This document shows positions 1-7,284 of a stretch of DNA of 25,591 nucleotides, one piece after another. The stretch's first letter is position 1. Each line of letters opens with the position of its first letter. This DNA is from JBDHZU01 sp039812085. Its GTDB lineage: Bacteria; Actinomycetota; Actinomycetes; S36-B12; UBA10799. Location: positions 1 through 25,591 of the forward strand of contig JBDHZU010000014.1 of the NCBI GenBank assembly GCA_039812085.1. Direction: 5' to 3'. The translations under genes were made by a program, and so were the position numbers. The notes beneath the pieces are model-generated. The model did no database searches, was not told the DNA's origin, and saw only the letters and a program-made list of their open reading frames with translations.

Positions 1-1713
1 TTGAAGTTCCTCAAGGACGACGACACGTTTGATGCCGAGACCTTCAAGAAGGCCGTCGAGTTCGTCATCACCGCGATGGATATCTCGATCTGCTTTGCGG
101 ACTTCCCAACCGAACCGATCGGTGACACGACTCGTGCATACCGCCAGCTCGGTATCGGTTACGCAAACCTTGGTGCGCTGCTGATGGCGTGCGGTCTGGC
201 TTACGACTCTGATGGCGGCCGTGCGTTGGCAGCGGGCATCACGTCGCTGATGACGGGAACCGCGTACAAGCGTTCCGCTGAATTGGCCGGTGTGGTTGGT
301 CCGTACGACGGTTACGCCCGCAACGCCGCCGCACACACCCGAGTGATGCGTAAGCATGCTGCGGCTTCGGATTCGATTCGTTCGGTTTCGCCGCTGGATG
401 CGGATGTCTCACAACTTGCTGCCAAGGTGTGGCAAGAAGGCGTGAGCATTGGCACCAAGAACGGATGGCGTAATGCGCAGGCCAGCGTGCTTGCTCCAAC
501 CGGCACGATCGGCTTCATGATGGATTGCGATACCACCGGTATCGAGCCGGACTTCTCCTTGGTGAAGTTCAAGAAGCTGGTCGGCGGCGGCTCCATGCAG
601 ATCGTCAATCAGACCATTCCGCGGGCACTCAAGCGTCTGGGCTACACCCAGGAAACGATTGAAGCGATCGTTGAGTACATCTCTGAAAACGGTCACGTTG
701 TGGATGCGCCTGGTCTGAAGACCGAGCATTACCCGGTGTTCGACACGGCGATGGGTGAACGTTCGATTACGCCGATGGGCCACGTCCGGATGATGGCCGC
801 TGTGCAGCCGTTCATCTCAGGCGCGATCTCAAAGACAGTCAACATGCCGGAGTCCTCGACGATCGAAGACGTCAAGGAGATCTATGTCGCTGGATGGCGG
901 ATGGGTCTGAAGGCATTGGCTATCTACCGGGACAACTGCAAGGTCGGTCAGCCTCTGAACGATGCCAAGGCAAAGTCAGAAGAAGACGACAAGGAAGTTG
1001 CCATCGAGTACCGGCCAGTGCGCAAGCGTCTGCCGAAGTCTCGTCCGGCTCGCACGGTGTCGTTCAGCGTCGGTGGTGCTGAGGGTTACATGACGGCGTC
1101 GAGCTACCCAGACAACGGTGTGGGCGAGATCTTCCTCAAGATGAGCAAGCAGGGTTCCACGCTTGCCGGAATGATGGATGCCTTCTCGATCGCAATCTCG
1201 ATTGGCCTTCAGTACGGAGTGCCGTTGGAGACCTACGTTCAGAAGTTCACCAATATGCGCTTCGAGCCAGCCGGCTTGACGGACGATCCCGATGTGCGGA
1301 TGGCGCAGTCGATCATGGACTACATCTTCCGTCGCTTGGCGTTGGACTTCCTTGATCCAGACACCCGTGCTGGTCTCGGAATCTTCACCGCTGAAGAGCG
1401 CGCTGCTCAGGTGTCCGACTCATACGGCGCACCTGCTGCCATCGAGGGAGACATCGAAGCAACGGTTGAGACATTGGCGCAAAGCGCACCTGTGTCAGAC
1501 AGCAGCGATGACGAGGCAGAGCCCACGGAAACGCAACCGACAGTTTCGGCTGCCGCTCCGGTTCAAGGCGTGCATTCGTCAACGGAACTGCTGGAGCAGA
1601 TCCAGGGCAAGGCCGCGGATGCTCCACTGTGCTTCACCTGCGGAACCAAGATGCGCCCAGCCGGTAGCTGCTATGTCTGCGAAGGTTGCGGAAGCACCTC
1701 TGGTTGCAGCTAA
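1..1713 (+). CDS. nrdJ: Vitamin B12-dependent (class II) ribonucleotide reductase, C-terminal part; 5' end outside window
   Basis: Reduces ribonucleotides to deoxyribonucleotides with adenosylcobalamin as radical source, in the cytoplasm. The reading frame is open from base 1, so the 570 residues seen are the C-terminal part of a protein that is usually over 900 residues in this subfamily. Visible signatures: the active-site region APTGTIGFMMDCDTTGIEPDF near residues 165-185, the segment SKQGSTLAGMMDAF in the late domain (about 380-395), and a C-terminal Cys cluster CFTCGTKM...CYVCEGCGSTSGC that should carry the thiols re-reducing the active site. A low-complexity acidic linker (about 480-525) joins core and tail. 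The TTG at base 1 should not be taken as the start. It ends 12 nt before a strong hairpin. Family assignment is very secure. Confidence 0.97.
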   Translation: MKFLKDDDTFDAETFKKAVEFVITAMDISICFADFPTEPIGDTTRAYRQLGIGYANLGALLMACGLAYDSDGGRALAAGITSLMTGTAYKRSAELAGVVGPYDGYARNAAAHTRVMRKHAAASDSIRSVSPLDADVSQLAAKVWQEGVSIGTKNGWRNAQASVLAPTGTIGFMMDCDTTGIEPDFSLVKFKKLVGGGSMQIVNQTIPRALKRLGYTQETIEAIVEYISENGHVVDAPGLKTEHYPVFDTAMGERSITPMGHVRMMAAVQPFISGAISKTVNMPESSTIEDVKEIYVAGWRMGLKALAIYRDNCKVGQPLNDAKAKSEEDDKEVAIEYRPVRKRLPKSRPARTVSFSVGGAEGYMTASSYPDNGVGEIFLKMSKQGSTLAGMMDAFSIAISIGLQYGVPLETYVQKFTNMRFEPAGLTDDPDVRMAQSIMDYIFRRLALDFLDPDTRAGLGIFTAEERAAQVSDSYGAPAAIEGDIEATVETLAQSAPVSDSSDDEAEPTETQPTVSAAAPVQGVHSSTELLEQIQGKAADAPLCFTCGTKMRPAGSCYVCEGCGSTSGCS

Positions 1714-1725
1714 GAACCACCACAT

Positions 1726-1763
1726 CGAAATGGTGCTCTCCCAAACAGGAGAGCACCATTTCG
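1726..1763 (+). terminator. Strong hairpin terminator after nrdJ
   Basis: Perfect 16-bp inverted repeat: 1726-1741 pairs with 1748-1763 around a 6-nt loop (CAAACA). It starts 12 nt after the nrdJ stop. Only three T residues follow, so it is a stem-rich, U-poor terminator, a common actinobacterial form. Confidence 0.85.
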
Positions 1764-1861
1764 TTTCAAACGTGCGGTCGATGGAATAGGCATCTTTGTC
1801 GAAAACGAACGACAAAGGGACGCATGGCTTCCCGCTGGCTGAACTGCCGAAGAATTGGCCC

Positions 1862-1867
1862 TACGAT
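1862..1867 (+). promoter_or_regulatory. Putative -10 hexamer for a leaderless transcript
   Basis: TACGAT lies 7 nt before the ATG at 1875. It matches the T-A-N-N-N-T pattern at 6-7 nt spacing found before several other genes here, and supports this start over the upstream ATG at 1824. Confidence 0.35.
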
Positions 1868-1874
1868 CAGTCAC

Positions 1875-2129
1875 ATGGACGTTGAAGCCGAAGCAATCCT
1901 GCTGGTTCAGGCGCTGTTACGTGTTCAAGTCCTTCCTGGCCAGACCCGCGAGGAGATGCTTGAGGATCAGTCCGGTGGTGAGACTTGGCTGGCTATCCGA
2001 TGCTGCCTGTCTGATGCCAGTGACGATGGCTTCGACCTCCCTGCGGACTTACTACAAAGAGCACGCGACATATTCCCCGATCTCGGTGAATATGTTGATG
2101 CAGTTGTCGCTGCCGGACGCGCTGCCTAG
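1875..2129 (+). CDS. Small hypothetical protein (84 aa)
   Basis: I do not recognise the family. The 84-residue product is acidic, starts MDVEAEAILLVQALL and ends DLGEYVDAVVAAGRAA; it has no signal peptide or membrane segment and looks helical and cytoplasmic. It lies between the nrdJ terminator and the convergent methyltransferase gene, so it must be transcribed on its own. Start choice: an in-frame ATG at 1824 has a weak AAAGGGA upstream and would add 17 basic residues; the ATG at 1875 has a -10-like TACGAT 7 nt before it. Other frames across the stretch are also open, so coding status rests on the protein-like composition and is not certain. Confidence 0.5.
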   Translation: MDVEAEAILLVQALLRVQVLPGQTREEMLEDQSGGETWLAIRCCLSDASDDGFDLPADLLQRARDIFPDLGEYVDAVVAAGRAA

Positions 2130-2152
2130 CAAGACCTAAAGCTTCACCTACG

Positions 2153-2168
2153 AGAACTCCGGAGTTCT
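2153..2168. repeat. 16-bp perfect palindrome between convergent genes
   Basis: AGAACTCCGGAGTTCT is self-complementary and sits between the small gene ending at 2129 and the methyltransferase ending at 2232. As RNA it could form a 6-bp stem with a CCGG loop, followed by TTCTC on the plus strand. It may be a weak bidirectional terminator or a protein-binding palindrome; the sequence alone cannot separate these. Confidence 0.4.
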
Positions 2169-2231
2169 TTCTCGACCTGGTAGTTCCGTATTGAAATCCT
2201 GCGTGCGCCCCACCGTTTTCTGCCCATTGAA

Positions 2232-3005
2232 CTAGTCGGGTCGTCTGGCGTTGACTCGAATGCGAACGTAGTCAGCCCACCAGCCACCAGAGGAATCGAG
2301 CAAAGCAGGTGCGAGCAGTTCCGCTGTCTCGGCGAAGATCTCATCGCGCTGTTTCTGAGGAACGTTCAGAGTGTCTAGGAGTCCTGAGCGGAAGGTTCGT
2401 AGCCACGCGACGATTCCATCGCTCAGGGGAGTTGGTCGAGCGATGAGTTCGGCGTTGATGTCAACAAACCCAGCGTTGGTCAAAACCTCGGTGTACTGCT
2501 CCGGGCGAGGATAGAACTGGTCGCTGCGGATCGCGTCGTAGCCGTGATCGACCAGTACTGCCGCCAATGCCGTACGGATGGCCGCGATATTGCCGAAGCC
2601 CCCAAACTCAACGGCCAACCTGCCACCGGGAACGAGCGCGGCGAACATTCCTGCGGCAACAGCGTCATACTCCAACATCCAGTGCAGGGCCGCGTTCGAA
2701 AAGACTGCGTCAAACGCCTCGGAAAAGGACAACCTCGCGGCGTCGCCTAGTTGCACATTGAGTCCCCGCGATTTGGCGACCGTGAGCAGTTCGGCCGAGG
2801 CATCGACTCCGGTCACGTCTGCGCCCACTTCTGCGATCTGCGCCGTCAACAATCCGTCCCCGCAACCGACGTCAAGAATTCGCTCGCCCGGTTGTGGATC
2901 GAGCAACTCCAGTACGGCGGCTCCCAACGTAGGAACAAACGCGCCAGTGGTGGTGTAGTCGATCGCGTCCCACTTGCTCGACGCATTGTGCGGTCCAGAA
3001 GTCAT
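2232..3005 (-). CDS. Class I SAM-dependent methyltransferase
   Basis: Predicted cytoplasmic methyltransferase of the type 11/25 group, small-molecule substrate unknown. Motif I ILDVGCGDG is at residues 43-51, the ribose-binding acidic residue follows in VTGVDAS (D68), and later motifs FDAVFSNAALHWM and LVPGGRLAVEFGG complete the Rossmann core. The 257-residue length is normal for the family. The overall pattern resembles trans-aconitate methyltransferase-like proteins, but no substrate can be read from it. Start: the frame is open further upstream to 3098, but the ATG at 3005 puts the protein start at the expected place before motif I and has CAGAAT 6 nt before it. It is divergent from the chitinase gene. 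Confidence 0.85.
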   Translation of the reverse strand: MTSGPHNASSKWDAIDYTTTGAFVPTLGAAVLELLDPQPGERILDVGCGDGLLTAQIAEVGADVTGVDASAELLTVAKSRGLNVQLGDAARLSFSEAFDAVFSNAALHWMLEYDAVAAGMFAALVPGGRLAVEFGGFGNIAAIRTALAAVLVDHGYDAIRSDQFYPRPEQYTEVLTNAGFVDINAELIARPTPLSDGIVAWLRTFRSGLLDTLNVPQKQRDEIFAETAELLAPALLDSSGGWWADYVRIRVNARRPD

Positions 3006-3011
3006 CTGCTC

Positions 3012-3017
3012 ATTCTG
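3012..3017 (-). promoter_or_regulatory. Putative -10 hexamer, leaderless start of methyltransferase
   Basis: On the minus strand CAGAAT is followed by 6 nt (GAGCAG) and then the ATG at 3005. There is no Shine-Dalgarno sequence. It matches four of six bases of TATAAT. Confidence 0.4.
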
Positions 3018-3159
3018 TCGGACGAGGATGCTCACCAGCCATTGCAGAGAAGGTTGAGCAAAGCAAAGTCCGGCTGCCATCGACCGATTCGCCTGCATCT
3101 GGGTGAACCATTCGTCAGGACCGTGACACCGACGGGTCGAGGTTGTTCTAGTTGGTCTC

Positions 3160-3183
3160 GATTGCCATCGCTTGGTGGCGATC
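3160..3183 (+). other. Intergenic region 3006-3208, with a small hairpin in the chitinase leader
   Basis: The 203-bp divergent spacer holds a hairpin 26 nt before the chitinase ATG: GATTGCCA (3160-3167) pairs with TGGCGATC (3176-3183), one G-U pair. A TGGTCT at 3153-3158 equals half of the Streptomyces DasR-type site, but the other half is missing, so no operator is called. Confidence 0.3.
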
Positions 3184-3208
3184 TGGTTTGTGTCGAACGG
3201 GGTGAAGT

Positions 3209-5158
3209 ATGAAGCGAGTTGCGTCGCTGTGTGTCGCGGGCGTTCTCAGTATCGCAATGTTGGCCGTCGGAGTTATTGCTGCGAGCACGAGCTCGGCCGC
3301 CGCGACGATCGGTCTGAAGTGGAGAGTCACGAACGACTGGGGTTCCGGCTTCCAGGTAGAAGCCAGCATCACTAACAACACAGCCAGCACGCTCAGTCCC
3401 TGGTCGGTGGTCGCAACATGGCCACACACCGTCAACTCAGTATGGGATGCAACCGGTGTGCAGGGCACGGACAAAACAACCTTCACGGCACCGAGCTATG
3501 CCAAGTCCATCGCGCCAGGGGCCACTGCGACTTTCGGACTCACGGCGACCTCCAAGGTCAGTGGCGCACGAATTCCGACCGCCTGTTCGTCGACTGCCGC
3601 GACCTGCGTGGTGAACCCGACAGCAACTCCCACGAGTGCCTCCCCGACTCCGTCTGCTTCCGTGACGACAGCGACTCCGACACCGACCGCAACGACCGCG
3701 ACTCCCACGGCCACTGCCACGTCAGTTAGCCCTTCAGCGAGTGCGACAAGCGCGAGCCCAACGGTGAGCGCAACCCCGACCGCGACATCAACCGCGAAGA
3801 GTCTGCGTGTCGCCCTGGCCCAAACCGCGTGGTCAGGCGGGCAAACGGTGAACGCCACTGTGACCAACGCCGGTACGCAGGCAGTGTCCTCCTGGACGGT
3901 GAACATCCCCTGGTCTGTCGGTTCGGTGACAGCGTGGAGCGGGATCAGTACTTCCACAGCGACTAACGTGATCATTAGCAACGAGGCATGGAATGGTTCG
4001 ATAGCTGCGGGCTCATCGGTCACGTTCGGAATGACCACTGGTGTTCCGCAGAATTCGCCAGCGACGTGTAGCGCCACAACATCTGCCGGAGCAGCGACTT
4101 GCATTGTCACCATGTCCGGATCGACGGCCACACCAACGACTTCGGCGAGTACAACGTCCACAGCAACGGCCACCCCGACGGCAAGCGCATCAGTCACGCC
4201 CACGGTGTCACCGACGGTGACGGCTAGTCCAACTACTGACACGGGCCCGTTTGTCGCTCCCTACTTCGACTTCGGTGGCTGGCCGACACCCGACCTGGTC
4301 GCGGCCAAGCAGGCAACGGGAATCTCGGCATACTCCCTGGGTTTCATCACGTCTGCGGGCTCCTGTACTCCGGCATGGGGTGGTTACGCGTCGCTGGGAA
4401 TGAACAGCGCCGGTGACCAGATCGACAACATGAACAACCAGATTGCGCGGCTGAAGGCCGCTGGTGGCAAGCCGATCGTCAGTTTTGGTGGAGCTGCCGG
4501 GCAAGAGTTGGCACTGACCTGCACCAATCGCGCCTCGCTAGCCGCCGCCTACAAGTCGGTGATTGACAAGTACGGCGTTGACCGAGTCGACTTCGACATC
4601 GAGGGGTCGGCTATCGCCAACCGGGCGTCGAACAAGGTGCGGGCACAAGCAATCGCAGATGTCCAGAACGCGATGGCTGCCGCAGGTAAGCCGCTGGTGG
4701 TGACCTACACGCTGCCTGTTATGCCGACTGGACTGACGAACGATGGCGTCACGCTGCTCAGCGACAGTGTCGCCAATGGCATGCGAATCGACGTCGTGAA
4801 TGTGATGGCGATGGACTATGGCACTGCGAACTACGCCATGGGGCAGGCCGCGATCGACGCGGCCACATCAACGGCCAATCAACTAGCCACGGTCTATCCG
4901 TCGTTGTCGTCATCATCGCGTCTGGCCATGGTGGGCATCACGCCCATGATCGGCGAGAACGACGTCGCCAATGAAGTCTTCACTTTGTCCGACGCGGTCA
5001 AGGTCAATACCTGGGCGCGGGCGAATGGAATCGCCATGCTGGCTTGGTGGTCGGTATCGCGGGATCAAGCCTGCCCTGGCAACGCCGCCACCGTGTCGAA
5101 CTCGTGTTCCGGCACGTCGAATGCAGCGTGGGCTTACGCGAACGCGTTCTCGCATTAG
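3209..5158 (+). CDS. Secreted chitinase: signal peptide, two CBM2-like modules, GH18 catalytic domain
   Basis: Hydrolyses beta-1,4-GlcNAc polymers outside the cell. Order: signal peptide about 1-31 (MKRVASLC, hydrophobic core, Ala-rich cleavage region); CBM2-like module 34-135; Ser/Thr/Pro linker 136-197; second CBM2-like module 198-303; second linker 304-345; GH18 domain 347-649. The GH18 signature DxxDxDxE is present as DRVDFDIE with D458, D461, D463 and catalytic acid E465. The modules keep surface-type Trp residues (W38, W44, W65, W71, W79; W208, W229, W235, W243). Each carries two Cys close to its C-terminal end (C126/C133 and C287/C298) rather than the usual N- and C-terminal pair. ATG at 3209 follows GGGGTGAAG. 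Monocistronic, with a hairpin after the stop. CBM2 can bind cellulose or chitin, so the polymer target of the modules is inferred. Confidence 0.93.
   Translation: MKRVASLCVAGVLSIAMLAVGVIAASTSSAAATIGLKWRVTNDWGSGFQVEASITNNTASTLSPWSVVATWPHTVNSVWDATGVQGTDKTTFTAPSYAKSIAPGATATFGLTATSKVSGARIPTACSSTAATCVVNPTATPTSASPTPSASVTTATPTPTATTATPTATATSVSPSASATSASPTVSATPTATSTAKSLRVALAQTAWSGGQTVNATVTNAGTQAVSSWTVNIPWSVGSVTAWSGISTSTATNVIISNEAWNGSIAAGSSVTFGMTTGVPQNSPATCSATTSAGAATCIVTMSGSTATPTTSASTTSTATATPTASASVTPTVSPTVTASPTTDTGPFVAPYFDFGGWPTPDLVAAKQATGISAYSLGFITSAGSCTPAWGGYASLGMNSAGDQIDNMNNQIARLKAAGGKPIVSFGGAAGQELALTCTNRASLAAAYKSVIDKYGVDRVDFDIEGSAIANRASNKVRAQAIADVQNAMAAAGKPLVVTYTLPVMPTGLTNDGVTLLSDSVANGMRIDVVNVMAMDYGTANYAMGQAAIDAATSTANQLATVYPSLSSSSRLAMVGITPMIGENDVANEVFTLSDAVKVNTWARANGIAMLAWWSVSRDQACPGNAATVSNSCSGTSNAAWAYANAFSH
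3614..3799 (+). repeat. Low-complexity Ser/Thr/Pro linker coding repeat in the chitinase
   Basis: Degenerate repeats of ACN-GCN-CCN codons encode the first interdomain linker (residues about 136-197); a shorter copy at 4118-4243 encodes the second. These tracts join carbohydrate-binding modules to catalytic domains and may be glycosylated in actinobacteria. They also generate a long spurious ORF on the opposite strand. Confidence 0.75.
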
Positions 5159-5175
5159 CAAAGAGTTCGCCATGA

Positions 5176-5201
5176 GAGTGTCAGCGATTTGGCTGACACT
5201 C
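5176..5201 (+). terminator. Hairpin terminator after chitinase gene
   Basis: GAGTGTCAGC (5176-5185) and GCTGACACTC (5192-5201) form a perfect 10-bp stem with loop GATTTG, 17 nt after the chitinase stop. No U-tract follows. Confidence 0.7.
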
Positions 5202-5235
5202 CCAGGATGCGTTCTGTCGAAGTCTCTTGTGCTGA

Positions 5236-5241
5236 CAGACT
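5236..5241 (+). promoter_or_regulatory. Possible -10 hexamer for the 5248 gene
   Basis: CAGACT lies 6 nt before the ATG at 5248 and just after the chitinase terminator. It fits the C/T-A-N-N-N-T layout seen elsewhere here but is a weak match to TATAAT. Confidence 0.25.
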
Positions 5242-5247
5242 GTGCCG

Positions 5248-5532
5248 ATGCGCTCAGATGAGGTTGAGGAAGTCGTCGCTGGTTTGAAAGCTCGGGACGT
5301 GTTTGCACATGTGCATCGCATGGGTGTGAACAAGGCGGCGATCCGGGTTGCCCTGCCTGGTGGTGCGGAGGCGATTTGGGACGCTGATGGTGCTGCTGGG
5401 CTGGAGGCCCAGGTGATGCGCGATGGTGTGCTCATTGATTTTGTCCCCGTGATTCCCGGCAGTGCAGACTTCACTGTTGATGAGTCAATTGCCGCGATTG
5501 CCTCTACCGAGTATCGGAATATTGCCCAGTGA
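5248..5532 (+). CDS. Small hypothetical protein (94 aa), coupled to downstream membrane protein
   Basis: Family not recognised. The 94-residue product begins MRSDEVEEVVAGLKARDVFA and has an alternating hydrophobic pattern (AAIRVALPGGAEAIWDADG, VLIDFVPVIPG) suggesting a small alpha/beta domain without membrane segments or a signal peptide. Its TGA overlaps the next GTG (GTGA at 5529-5532), which implies translational coupling to the flippase-like membrane protein and a shared role. A GTG at 5242 is an alternative start two codons earlier; I prefer the ATG at 5248 because of the CAGACT 6 nt before it. Function unknown. Confidence 0.75.
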   Translation: MRSDEVEEVVAGLKARDVFAHVHRMGVNKAAIRVALPGGAEAIWDADGAAGLEAQVMRDGVLIDFVPVIPGSADFTVDESIAAIASTEYRNIAQ

Positions 5533-6662
5533 GCGAATCCATCGATGACCAGACGCCGGAGTCGCAATCCAGCGATACGTCGGCTGCAGAGCTAACCGAA
5601 GAGCAAAAGCAAGCGCAGATGTCGAGTGCCACGCTCGACCGAAAGAAGACGATCATCGGCGGGATCATCACGCTGGTGGTACTCGCAATCGTCTTTGCCG
5701 GGATCATCCCCAAGTTCGGTAACTACTCCGACGCGTGGGAATCCATCAAAACCATGAAGTTCGGCTGGCTCATGGCGCTGGCTGCTGTCGCCATTTTCCA
5801 GATCCTCGTCTACGTATGGCCGTACCAAGCCGCGATTCCCGGACTGCGCTACAAACCCGCCTTCATCGTGCGCCAGACGTCGTTCACCATCTCCAATGCT
5901 GTTCCTGCTGGTGGTGCTGTCGGAGTAGCGATGCAGTACGGAATGTTGTTCAGCTACGGAGTTACTTCCAGTGCTGCTACTGCCGGTATCGCCATCACCT
6001 CGGTGTGGAGCATCTTCATGACCTTGGGGTTGCCGATCCTTGGCGTGCTGGCAGCTGTGGCGACGGGGACCGTTGAACAGTCTTGGGTCGTGGCCGGTTT
6101 GATCGGACTGGCGGCGATCGTGGGTGCAGTCATTGTCTTCTGGCTCATTTTGCGTAGCGAGGCATCAGCACGCCGAGTCGGCCAGTGGATTCAGAAGGTG
6201 ATTGATCCGCTCGCCCGCAAGCTCAAGAAGAACATCGACATCACTTCGGAAATCATGAAGTTCCGTGGTGACACGGTGGGAGTCGTATCCAAGCACTGGG
6301 TATGGATCACGGTGAGCAACCTGATCGTCGTATTTGCCCAGTTCCTGGTTCTCTTCGTTGCCATCAAGTCTGTCGGGGGCGAAAGTTCGGCCGGAGCATC
6401 ATTCCTCGGCGTCTTTGCGGCCTTTGCGATTTCGCGCTTGGCTTCCATGATTCCGGTGACTCCCGGTGGTCTGGGAACCGTCGATGCTGCCTTGATCGGG
6501 CTACTGGGCAAGTTTGGGGTAGACCCCAATACAGCCCTGGCAGGAGCGTTGGTGTGGCGTGCCGTGCAGTTCATTCCGCAGGTCTGCTTGGGTGTGGTCA
6601 CCGGTCTTATTTGGCGGGGTCAAACCCGTCATGGACGAATTGATGCCGCCTACAAGGCATGA
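5529..6662 (+). CDS. Lysylphosphatidylglycerol synthase TM region-like (YbhN/flippase-like) integral membrane protein
   Basis: A 377-residue polytopic membrane protein. The N-terminal 40 residues are hydrophilic and acidic (SESIDDQTPESQ), then about eight hydrophobic segments follow, the first at about 41-60. The motif SRLASMIPVTPGGLGTVDAA is the hallmark of the LPG synthase transmembrane/UPF0104 superfamily, also called flippase-like. There is no C-terminal aminoacyl-transferase domain, so this is not a full MprF; such stand-alone forms are thought to move lipids or lipid-linked sugars, but the substrate cannot be read here. The GTG start overlaps the upstream stop by 4 nt, so translation is probably coupled. 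panD follows with its own ribosome binding site. Confidence 0.85.
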   Translation: MSESIDDQTPESQSSDTSAAELTEEQKQAQMSSATLDRKKTIIGGIITLVVLAIVFAGIIPKFGNYSDAWESIKTMKFGWLMALAAVAIFQILVYVWPYQAAIPGLRYKPAFIVRQTSFTISNAVPAGGAVGVAMQYGMLFSYGVTSSAATAGIAITSVWSIFMTLGLPILGVLAAVATGTVEQSWVVAGLIGLAAIVGAVIVFWLILRSEASARRVGQWIQKVIDPLARKLKKNIDITSEIMKFRGDTVGVVSKHWVWITVSNLIVVFAQFLVLFVAIKSVGGESSAGASFLGVFAAFAISRLASMIPVTPGGLGTVDAALIGLLGKFGVDPNTALAGALVWRAVQFIPQVCLGVVTGLIWRGQTRHGRIDAAYKA

Positions 6663-6679
6663 CTTGGGAACGTACGGGG

Positions 6680-6685
6680 CATAAT
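6680..6685 (+). promoter_or_regulatory. Putative -10 of panD promoter
   Basis: CATAAT matches five of six bases of TATAAT and lies 83 nt before the panD ATG. No convincing -35 is seen at 16-18 bp. It would give a leader of roughly 75 nt. Confidence 0.35.
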
Positions 6686-6754
6686 TGTTGTTGCAAGCCC
6701 CAAAGCACTGTTCTTACTTACGCGCGTACGGCGACCCATCAGGGCGTCGAGACC

Positions 6755-6762
6755 AAGGAGGA
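6755..6762 (+). promoter_or_regulatory. Strong Shine-Dalgarno of panD
   Basis: AAGGAGGA sits 6 nt before the ATG at 6769. It fixes that start against in-frame upstream codons and contrasts with the many SD-less genes of the window. Confidence 0.8.
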
Positions 6763-6768
6763 ACCACC

Positions 6769-7194
6769 ATGCACAGGCGAATGATGAAGTCCAAGATTCA
6801 CCGTGCCACTGTTACCGATGCCCATCTGGACTACGTCGGTTCGATTTCGATTGATCCCGCACTGCTTGAGGCCGGAGACATCATGGTCGGTGAGCAAGTC
6901 AGCATCGTCGACATTGACAACGGTGCCCGTTTCGAAACCTACGCAATTGAAGGTCGTTCCGGCGACATGTGCCTCAACGGGGCAGCTGCTCGGCTTGTTC
7001 ATCCTGGAGACAAGATCATCGTGATCACCTACGCCGATTTCGACGAGGCAGAGCTCCTGACGTACCAGCCACGCGTTGTACATGTCGATGAGTTCAACCG
7101 CATGGTCGACGAAGACGTTGCTCGCGAACTTGTCGGCGGTCCGTCTCATGCCGGAGTGCTTCGACCGGTCCGTGGAGCAAGCGTCGCGCAGTAG
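6769..7194 (+). CDS. panD: Aspartate 1-decarboxylase (pyruvoyl enzyme)
   Basis: Decarboxylates L-aspartate to beta-alanine for pantothenate and CoA synthesis, in the cytoplasm. The 141-residue proenzyme has the self-cleavage site YVGS at residues 22-25 (G24-S25), where Ser25 becomes the pyruvoyl group. K9 (MKSKIHRATVT) and the conserved NGAAAR segment (about 72-77) are also present. Length and order match bacterial PanD, with an about 15-residue extension at the C-terminus. The start is set by the strong SD. panB, panC or panE are not adjacent, so it stands alone in the window. Confidence 0.97.
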   Translation: MHRRMMKSKIHRATVTDAHLDYVGSISIDPALLEAGDIMVGEQVSIVDIDNGARFETYAIEGRSGDMCLNGAAARLVHPGDKIIVITYADFDEAELLTYQPRVVHVDEFNRMVDEDVARELVGGPSHAGVLRPVRGASVAQ

Positions 7195-7284
7195 GCGATC
7201 CACAAGCCAACTCGGTTGATCGGTAATCCACAGTCGAAATCGCCACCGGCGAGGCGTATCGCTTGATCGAGCCACAGTCAGGGC

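Noticed and set aside
2578..2958. A 126-codon plus-strand frame inside the methyltransferase
   Set aside because: Antisense to a clear SAM-binding core; Ser/Pro/Ala-rich with no motif.
3153..3167. Possible DasR-type operator before the chitinase gene
   Set aside because: Only the TGGTCT half is present; the matching AGACCA half is absent.
3496..4242. A 248-codon minus-strand frame opposite the chitinase
   Set aside because: Its Val/Ala/Gly repeats mirror the Ser/Thr/Pro linkers on the coding strand; a by-product of low-complexity codons.
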